Source of the DNA: Chloroflexota bacterium
Lineage (GTDB): Bacteria > Chloroflexota > Dehalococcoidia > GIF9 > UBA5629
Length of the DNA: 5,177 nucleotides
Direction: 5' to 3'
Assembly: GCA_026389655.1 (NCBI GenBank)
Contig: JAPLHL010000413.1
Location: forward strand, 1 to 5,177
Shown: in pieces, positions 1-4,158 of the stretch
Layout: each line of letters begins with the position of its first letter
How positions within the stretch are numbered: position 1 is the stretch's first letter
The notes under the pieces: generated by a model
Database searches by the model: none
Told to the model about the DNA's origin: nothing
What the model saw: the letters and a program-made list of their open reading frames with translations, nothing else
Translations under genes and position numbers: made by a program

Positions 1-381
1 CTCGAGGACCTGAGCGATGAGGTGTCCCGCACAGTCGCTACCTTACCGGCAGCAGACCGGAAGCTTGTCACAGGTCATGAATCTATGGGATACTTTGCTC
101 AACGCTTTGGTTTTAAACTGATAGGGGCGATCATCCCGAGCATTACATCGCAGGCAGAAGTGTCAGCATCCAGCCTGGCAGCGCTAAAGAAGTTGATCGA
201 GGATAACAAAGTCAAAGCTATTTTTACCGAGCTCGGCACTTCCTCAGCCGTGGCCGACGCCATAGGTAAGGAAACGGGAGTTAAAGTAATCAGGCTTACA
301 ACCCACAGCATCCCGGAGGACGGCTCATATTTCACTTTTGAGAAGAACTTGGCTAAAGTGATAGTGGACGGGTTAAAATAG
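1..381 (+). CDS. Metal (Zn/Mn-type) ABC transporter substrate-binding protein, C-terminal part (5' end outside window)
   Basis: This is the C-terminal lobe of a cluster A-I (ZnuA/TroA/AztC-like) solute-binding protein, which captures a divalent metal outside the membrane and hands it to the permease. The frame is open from base 1, reading LEDLSDEV before the GTG at 22, so that GTG is an internal codon rather than a start. About 126 residues are visible of a usual 300 or so; the signal peptide and the first two metal ligands are missing. Family signatures are TGHESMGYFAQRFGF (the His codon at 76-78 is the expected third ligand), the IIPSITSQAEVSA segment, and FTELGTSS followed by the C-terminal helix. 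The usual fourth-ligand motif TDS reads THS (His codon at 304-306). The permease gene follows after 25 nt, consistent with one operon. Zinc is more likely than manganese because His occupies the third-ligand position, but the true substrate cannot be decided from sequence. Confidence 0.9.
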   Translation, partial: LEDLSDEVSRTVATLPAADRKLVTGHESMGYFAQRFGFKLIGAIIPSITSQAEVSASSLAALKKLIEDNKVKAIFTELGTSSAVADAIGKETGVKVIRLTTHSIPEDGSYFTFEKNLAKVIVDGLK

Positions 382-406
382 CTTCGCTCTTGTTACAGGC
401 ATATTG

Positions 407-1261
407 ATGGATTGGTTTATATCACCCTTTCTCTCCAACCAGTTTATGCTTTACGCCTTACTGGCCGGGGTTATCGTCTCGTTTACCTGCGCAGTTGTCG
501 GCACTTTTGTTATCCTGAGGGGACTGGCGTTCATCGGAGATGCTATTGCACACGGTGTCCTGCCCGGGATTGCGGTGGCAATCCTCCTGGGTATCCCGGG
601 TGTTGTGGGAGCCGCCATCGGAACGGTAGTTATGATCAGCGGCGTCAGCCTCATAACGTTGAAATCACGGCTGTCTTCAGATACGGCCATCGGCCTTCTA
701 TTCGTGGGGATGCTTGCCCTGGGCGTAATTATTGTGTCCCGCTCAACATCTTTCAGCGGGGACCTTGTGCGAATACTTTTTGGTGAGATATTAGGGGTAA
801 GCATCCAGGCCATTATCCTTCAGGTGATAGCCGCTGCTGTTATCGTAATAGTAACGATGGTCTGTGCACGCCCCTTCATGCTCCTGTGTTTTGACCCTGA
901 GCAGGCACAAGTATCCGGTTTCTCTTCCAGCCTTTATCACTATATTATGCTGGCTTTAATTGCCCTTACCGTCGTCGTATCTTTTCAAACAGTGGGCACT
1001 CTACTTGTATTTGGCATGCTACTGGCGCCGGCAGGCGCAGGCGCATTACTTGCCCGCCGAATCGGAGCTATGATGGCCTGGGCCACAGTATTCGGGACAT
1101 TGTCAATCTACTTCGGCCTGCTGGCAAGCTATCATTTGAACATCGCCGCAGGAGCGGCGATTGTGCTGACAGCTGTACTTATCTTTTTCATCGTATTCAC
1201 GGTGCAGACGGTGCGCAGCCAACAAGTGCGGCGTATGGAACTGCATCCGCCCCATCAGTAA
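407..1261 (+). CDS. Metal ABC transporter permease, ABC-3 family (ZnuB/AztB-like)
   Basis: This is the integral membrane subunit that forms the metal channel of the transporter. It has 284 residues from the ATG at 407, a normal length for the family. A TTG directly before it (404) could add one residue; the weak AGG at 397-399 is 7 nt from the ATG, so ATG is preferred. About eight hydrophobic segments cover almost the whole chain. Recognisable family features are the early segment VILRGLAFIGDAIAHGVLPG, with the conserved Asp and His of the translocation path. A cytoplasmic FDPEQAQVSGF loop corresponds to the coupling helix that docks on the ATPase, and LLVFGMLLAPAGAGALLA lies in a late helix. 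The tail is short, basic and polar and ends HPPHQ. It lies between the binding protein gene (25 nt upstream) and the ATPase gene (23 nt downstream), so co-transcription is likely. The metal specificity is inferred from the neighbours. Confidence 0.94.
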   Translation: MDWFISPFLSNQFMLYALLAGVIVSFTCAVVGTFVILRGLAFIGDAIAHGVLPGIAVAILLGIPGVVGAAIGTVVMISGVSLITLKSRLSSDTAIGLLFVGMLALGVIIVSRSTSFSGDLVRILFGEILGVSIQAIILQVIAAAVIVIVTMVCARPFMLLCFDPEQAQVSGFSSSLYHYIMLALIALTVVVSFQTVGTLLVFGMLLAPAGAGALLARRIGAMMAWATVFGTLSIYFGLLASYHLNIAAGAAIVLTAVLIFFIVFTVQTVRSQQVRRMELHPPHQ

Positions 1262-1284
1262 ACCATGCGCACAGAGAAGATTAA

Positions 1285-2043
1285 ATGATACATGCAACTC
1301 ACATTACAGAAGCCGGATCATGCAGTACAGCCTGCCTGAATGCAGAGCACCTGGATATCGGCTACAACCATGATACCGTGGTGGCTGATATCAGCGTGCA
1401 ATTGAAATGCGGGCAGTCTCTCGCCCTGGTGGGGACAAACGGCTCCGGCAAATCTACTTTGCTGAAGACTATTGTGGGCTTGCTACAGCCGTTGAGCGGC
1501 GAGATAATCGCTCTAGGGAATAAACCGGGCAGCGTGCCGCAAGGCATTGCATACTTGAGCCAATTCCATGTTTCCGGGTTTGTCTTGCCGCTCCGTGCGA
1601 TCGACGTCGTCCGTATGGGACGCTTCTCCAAGCTTGGACTCTGGGGACGGGCAACAAAGGCTGATGAAGAACTTGTCATGGCTGCAATGAAGACCATGGG
1701 GATTGACCAACTTGCAAATACACCACTTTGGTACCTATCGGGTGGTCAACAACAACGGACGTATATCGCCCAGGTACTGGCACACCGGGCAGATATGCTT
1801 GTTCTTGACGAACCGACTGCCGGACTCGATGCGGCAGGCCAGGAAATCTTCTCGCAAGCCATGAAGGCTGAGCTGTCACGCGGCGCAACGGTAATCACAG
1901 CCACACACGATATAAAAGAAGCATCTTTATGCGATCTTGTAATGCTCCTGGCACGCCAGGTAGTCGCCATCGGTACGCCGCAAGAAATCCTTACTCCCGA
2001 CCTGTTACTGAAAACATTCGGGATTCAGATACCCCATCATTAA
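1285..2043 (+). CDS. Metal ABC transporter ATP-binding protein (ZnuC/AztA-like)
   Basis: This is the cytoplasmic ATPase subunit that powers import through the neighbouring permease. It is 252 residues long and all ABC motifs are intact: Walker A GTNGSGKST at residues 50-58, Q-loop Gln93 in YLSQ, signature LSGGQ at 151-155, Walker B MLVLDE at 171-176, D-loop AGLD at 179-182, and switch His208 in THD. It should therefore be catalytically competent. The ATG at 1285 is preceded by AGAGAAG (1273-1279) with a 5-nt gap, which supports this start. The first 20 or so residues precede the usual first strand of the fold and carry two His and two Cys residues (H3, H6, C13, C17) plus H22. It is the last gene of the operon; the next gene converges on it after a 50-nt gap. 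Zinc or manganese as the substrate is inferred from the operon partners, since the ATPase alone does not show it. Confidence 0.94.
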   Translation: MIHATHITEAGSCSTACLNAEHLDIGYNHDTVVADISVQLKCGQSLALVGTNGSGKSTLLKTIVGLLQPLSGEIIALGNKPGSVPQGIAYLSQFHVSGFVLPLRAIDVVRMGRFSKLGLWGRATKADEELVMAAMKTMGIDQLANTPLWYLSGGQQQRTYIAQVLAHRADMLVLDEPTAGLDAAGQEIFSQAMKAELSRGATVITATHDIKEASLCDLVMLLARQVVAIGTPQEILTPDLLLKTFGIQIPHH

Positions 2044-2067
2044 GTACCCACGCCCATTACTGCTTCG

Positions 2068-2089
2068 CAACTACCCGGCAGGGTAGCCG
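2068..2089 (-). terminator. Small hairpin between convergent genes, possible terminator
   Basis: CTACCC (2071-2076) and GGGTAG (2081-2086) are a perfect 6-bp inverted repeat around a GGCA loop. In the leftward transcript two G-U pairs and one C-G pair extend the stem to 9 bp; in the rightward transcript it stays at 6 bp. It lies just after the stop of the leftward flavin reductase gene and 27 nt after the ATPase stop. Neither side carries a clear U-tract, so a standard intrinsic terminator is not shown; it may only mark the 3' ends. Confidence 0.35.
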
Positions 2090-2093
2090 TGAG

Positions 2094-2663
2094 TTACTTC
2101 AATTCCAAGCCGACTTTAAACGCTTTGGCAACTTCCGGGCCCAGGCCCTGGTAAACATTTGACGGCAAAGTAGTCCACATTATCGGCCTGATTTTTTTCA
2201 CGTCCGGGTGATCTCCTGTGAAACAGTTGCTGGAAACGTAGACCTCTTCTATTTTGCCTATGACCAATACATGGCTGCCCAGGTCCAGCATATGCTCGAC
2301 CTTGCACTCCAGGTTAATCGGGCATTGTTGTACCATCGGGGCGGTTTCAAGTTTGCCGTAGAATACTTTGAACTTGCATACCGCTACTTTGTCGACCTTG
2401 GCGCCTGTCACGATGCCGCAGTAGTCCACTTCCCTCGCCTGATCCACGGAAGGTACGTTAACTGAGAATGTCATGTTCTCCTCAACGCCCTTGAGCGTAT
2501 ACCGGGGGTGCCGTAATGCCACTGAGATCATGGGGGGCTCTCCACAGGCAATTCCCGACCATGCGGCCGTCATGAAATTGGCCCTCTTTTCGACGTTTGC
2601 CCCGATTAAAAACGCGGGCATAGGATAAACCAGGGGCTGTGCATTAACTTTAACTTTATCCAC
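2094..2663 (-). CDS. Flavin reductase-like FMN-binding protein (flavoredoxin-type split barrel)
   Basis: This is a 189-residue cytoplasmic protein of the flavin reductase-like domain family, whose members bind FMN and pass electrons to a partner or reduce free flavin with NAD(P)H. The evidence is the N-terminal NFMTAAW segment (residues 29-35), which in flavoredoxins contributes to FMN binding, GEPPMISVAL (41-50) in the barrel strand, FSVNVPS (66-72), CGIVTGAKVDK (82-92), and HVLVIGKIEEVYVS (131-144). Length and motif order match the family over the full chain. The start is a GTG with AAAGGAG 7 nt upstream. It lies 25 nt after the SRPBCC gene and is probably translated from the same mRNA. No signal peptide or membrane segment is seen. 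The electron partner is not identifiable here: no rubredoxin, ferredoxin or monooxygenase gene lies in the window. The family call is firm; the physiological reaction is unknown. Confidence 0.92.
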   Translation of the reverse strand: MDKVKVNAQPLVYPMPAFLIGANVEKRANFMTAAWSGIACGEPPMISVALRHPRYTLKGVEENMTFSVNVPSVDQAREVDYCGIVTGAKVDKVAVCKFKVFYGKLETAPMVQQCPINLECKVEHMLDLGSHVLVIGKIEEVYVSSNCFTGDHPDVKKIRPIMWTTLPSNVYQGLGPEVAKAFKVGLELK

Positions 2664-2670
2664 TATTCGG

Positions 2671-2677
2671 CTCCTTT
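2671..2677 (-). promoter_or_regulatory. Ribosome binding site for the GTG-started flavin reductase gene
   Basis: AAAGGAG on the - strand lies 7 nt before the GTG at 2663. The strong match and ideal spacing fix this non-ATG start; no ATG lies between the site and the beginning of the conserved domain. Confidence 0.8.
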
Positions 2678-2688
2678 ATCTAAATTAT

Positions 2689-3081
2689 TTACTTCTTTTC
2701 CAGGATTTCCTTCATCGGCGTCCAGTAATAATCGATCCACCCCTGTTTGATATCTTCGTAAAATTCTTCCGGTACACCGGTTTGATTAAATGTGAGCCTG
2801 GTTTTCCCGCCCTCTTCCTTAAGAGAGAAAGTGGCCTTCGAGTAATGCCCCTTCGGCCAATCCTCATAACGCCAGGTCTGAACGATCTTTTCATCAGGGA
2901 CCAGTTCCAGATTGACCCCTTCAATATAACCGCCAACATTAAACTTTCCGCCCACTTTCCGGCTGATCCTGGCCTCATCTCCCGCCAGTATGGAGTGCTT
3001 TTTCGAATCCATCAGCAATTCATAAACGGTATGGGCACTCGCTTTGAATGTCACCGACTGTTTAATAATCTTTGTCTCCAT
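2689..3081 (-). CDS. SRPBCC / AHSA1-type START-like domain protein
   Basis: This is a 130-residue small soluble protein of the AHSA1 (activator of Hsp90 ATPase homolog 1-like) branch of the SRPBCC superfamily, a helix-grip fold with a deep hydrophobic pocket for lipids or other small molecules. The chain opens with the family pattern of a strand, the helix SAHTVYELLMDSKKHS and then LAGDEARISRKVGGKFNVGG. It continues with the core strand IVQTWRYEDWPKGHYSKATF, the T-R-L-T-F strand and the C-terminal helix GWIDYYWTPMKEIL, whose G-W-x-x-Y-Y-W pattern is characteristic. Two adjacent start codons exist, GTG at 3084 and ATG at 3081. The AAGGAG site is 6 nt from the ATG but only 3 nt from the GTG, so the ATG is chosen. 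It is the first gene of a leftward pair with the flavin reductase. No ligand or enzymatic activity can be assigned; bacterial AHSA1 proteins are mostly uncharacterised. Confidence 0.92.
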   Translation of the reverse strand: METKIIKQSVTFKASAHTVYELLMDSKKHSILAGDEARISRKVGGKFNVGGYIEGVNLELVPDEKIVQTWRYEDWPKGHYSKATFSLKEEGGKTRLTFNQTGVPEEFYEDIKQGWIDYYWTPMKEILEKK

Positions 3082-3087
3082 CACAAT

Positions 3088-3093
3088 CTCCTT
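3088..3093 (-). promoter_or_regulatory. Ribosome binding site deciding the SRPBCC start
   Basis: AAGGAG on the - strand is followed after 3 nt by GTG (3084) and after 6 nt by ATG (3081). The 6-nt spacing favours initiation at the ATG. Confidence 0.75.
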
Positions 3094-3122
3094 TTCCGGA
3101 ACTTAAGGGAAATTTTATCACA

Positions 3123-3151
3123 ATTAAATTTCTACACAGAAATGATGGGAA
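3123..3151 (-). promoter_or_regulatory. Candidate sigma70 promoter for the SRPBCC-flavin reductase pair
   Basis: On the - strand, TTCCCA (3151-3146, 4 of 6 to the -35 consensus) and TTTAAT (3128-3123, 5 of 6 to the -10 consensus) are separated by exactly 17 nt. Transcription would start near 3116, leaving a leader of about 35 nt that contains the ribosome binding site. A perfect dyad fills the spacer. An alternative -10, TAAAAT at 3117-3112, has no acceptable -35 at the right distance. Confidence 0.35.
3128..3143. promoter_or_regulatory. Perfect dyad ATTTCT-ACAC-AGAAAT, candidate operator
   Basis: Two 6-nt arms (3128-3133 and 3138-3143) are exact inverted repeats around a 4-nt spacer. The dyad sits in the 137-nt divergent gap between the SRPBCC pair and the winged-helix regulator and overlaps the -35/-10 spacer of the leftward candidate promoter. 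This is where a repressor site would be expected. Binding by the neighbouring regulator is inference, and AT-rich DNA yields short dyads by chance. Confidence 0.4.
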
Positions 3152-3165
3152 AAGGCTCGGGTAGA

Positions 3166-3194
3166 TTGAAAATTGCCCACATTTATTGTACAGT
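3166..3194 (+). promoter_or_regulatory. Candidate sigma70 promoter for the winged-helix/NTase-like regulator
   Basis: TTGAAA (3166-3171, 5 of 6) and TACAGT (3189-3194, 4 of 6) are spaced 17 nt apart. The predicted transcript start is near 3201, giving a leader of about 18 nt that includes AGGTG at 3206-3210, 8 nt before the ATG. AGGTG pairs with the 5' part of the anti-Shine-Dalgarno sequence. CATAAT at 3200-3205 is a better -10 hexamer but lacks a -35 at a suitable distance. Confidence 0.35.
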
Positions 3195-3218
3195 TAGGAC
3201 ATAATAGGTGTTCACTTT

Positions 3219-4043
3219 ATGAGTATATTAAGATATTTTATAACATCAAAAGCGAAACGTAACCTATTGAAATTTTTTTTCAGCAGAGATGGCGCTTACT
3301 ATACGAGGGAAATAGCACGCCTGACCGGTGAACCTCTTAATGCGGTACGCCGCGAGCTTGGCTACATGGAAAAAGCCGGGTTGCTGCGTTCATATATGCA
3401 GAGGAACCAGAAGTATTATGAGGTGGTCGCAGATTTTCCTCTGCTCGCCGAATGGAAAAAGATACTGCTCGAAACTGACGATACCACAGTCCCTTCACGC
3501 CGGACAGCGGCCAGTCCTTCGTCAAAAGCTACGAAGTTAGCCAGTGTCCCCGGGTTAAGTGAAGAGCCGAGACACCGCATCGATGAAGAACCGATCCTCC
3601 CGGGGGCCAAGGTGATAATGAACCATGAGCCTCACCCCATAGAAGATAGAGAGACACAGCAGTCGGCCGATGCAGGGGAAACCGCCGCTGCCGCCACGGA
3701 AAGGCCAGGGGAGGAGGGATATCCGGCTTTTACTGTGTCATCTTTCGTCGATTACCTGAGAGACCAGTTCAATGAAATCAGCCTGATAACGCTGGCTATC
3801 ATTTATGGCGATGCTGCCAAATCGGAGGAAATCCCGGCGAGCGGCGTTGATCTACTGGTGGTAGGGGATGACAATAAAGATGTCGTGCTCGAGCTCATGG
3901 GAAACATCGAGGAAAGTACAGGCGTCGGCATCAACTTAACGCGTATGACACGAAGCGATTTCGATTACCGTACTGCCCAGGGCGATCCCCTGATGCGCCG
4001 CATCTGGAGCGAAAGGAAGCTGGTAGTAAAAGGCAGGCATTGA
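3219..4043 (+). CDS. Winged-helix regulator fused to a degenerate nucleotidyltransferase-like domain
   Basis: This 274-residue protein has three parts. Residues 1-85 are an ArsR/MarR-like winged helix: REIARLTGEPLNAVRRELGYM (30-50) holds the recognition helix and QKYYEV the wing. A tract from about 88 to 168 is rich in Pro, Ala, Ser, Glu and Arg and looks disordered. Residues 170-272 match the minimal nucleotidyltransferase (MNT) fold that follows such helices in a common bacterial and archaeal regulator family: LAIIYGDAAKSEE, then SGVDLLVVGDD, then the GDPLMRRIW tail. The usual motif is GS...SDxD; here Gly197 is followed by Asp198 rather than Ser, and Gly209 replaces the first Asp, leaving Asp211. 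Catalysis is therefore doubtful, and a structural or ligand-sensing role is more likely. The start at 3219 has AGGTG 8 nt upstream. A run of eight T (3273-3280) lies near the 5' end. It is divergent from the SRPBCC pair, suggesting local transcriptional control. The DNA target is unknown. Confidence 0.85.
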   Translation: MSILRYFITSKAKRNLLKFFFSRDGAYYTREIARLTGEPLNAVRRELGYMEKAGLLRSYMQRNQKYYEVVADFPLLAEWKKILLETDDTTVPSRRTAASPSSKATKLASVPGLSEEPRHRIDEEPILPGAKVIMNHEPHPIEDRETQQSADAGETAAAATERPGEEGYPAFTVSSFVDYLRDQFNEISLITLAIIYGDAAKSEEIPASGVDLLVVGDDNKDVVLELMGNIEESTGVGINLTRMTRSDFDYRTAQGDPLMRRIWSERKLVVKGRH

Positions 4044-4124
4044 TCGATCTTACTCCAGCAGATGGATATTTTGGATTAAATTACTTAACAGGAAGGGATA
4101 CCAACGATCCGTGCCTAGCGTGTA

Positions 4125-4153
4125 GTGAAACCTATTAAGGACTCTGTTAAAAT
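4125..4153 (+). promoter_or_regulatory. Candidate extended -10 promoter giving a near-leaderless patatin transcript
   Basis: GTGAAA (4125-4130, 4 of 6) is 17 nt from TAAAAT (4148-4153, 5 of 6), and TG at 4145-4146 makes an extended -10 (TGTTAAAAT). Initiation 6-8 nt downstream would fall at about 4159-4161, on the ATG of the patatin gene itself. No Shine-Dalgarno site lies at a normal distance; the nearest, AAGGA at 4136-4140, is 18 nt away. The rest of the 4044-4158 gap shows stops in all forward frames and no terminator-like hairpin. Confidence 0.4.
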
Positions 4154-4158
4154 AGCCT

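Noticed and set aside
3094..3101. TTCCGGAA palindrome in the SRPBCC leader
   Set aside because: This 8-bp palindrome has no loop and abuts the ribosome binding site; short palindromes of this size are expected by chance.
2782..3204. Rightward 140-codon open frame antisense to the SRPBCC gene
   Set aside because: The opposite strand encodes a complete, recognisable SRPBCC protein with a strong ribosome binding site; this frame is its shadow and has no family features.
3219..4043. MNT-HEPN toxin-antitoxin module
   Set aside because: There is no HEPN partner on either side, and the MNT-like domain is fused to a winged helix as in a transcription regulator.
4132..4155. CTATT...AATAG inverted repeat over the patatin promoter
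   Set aside because: The arms are only 5 bp with a 14-nt loop in AT-rich DNA, too weak to call an operator or hairpin.
4044..4158. Terminator after the winged-helix regulator gene
   Set aside because: No stable GC-rich stem followed by a T-run was found in the gap.
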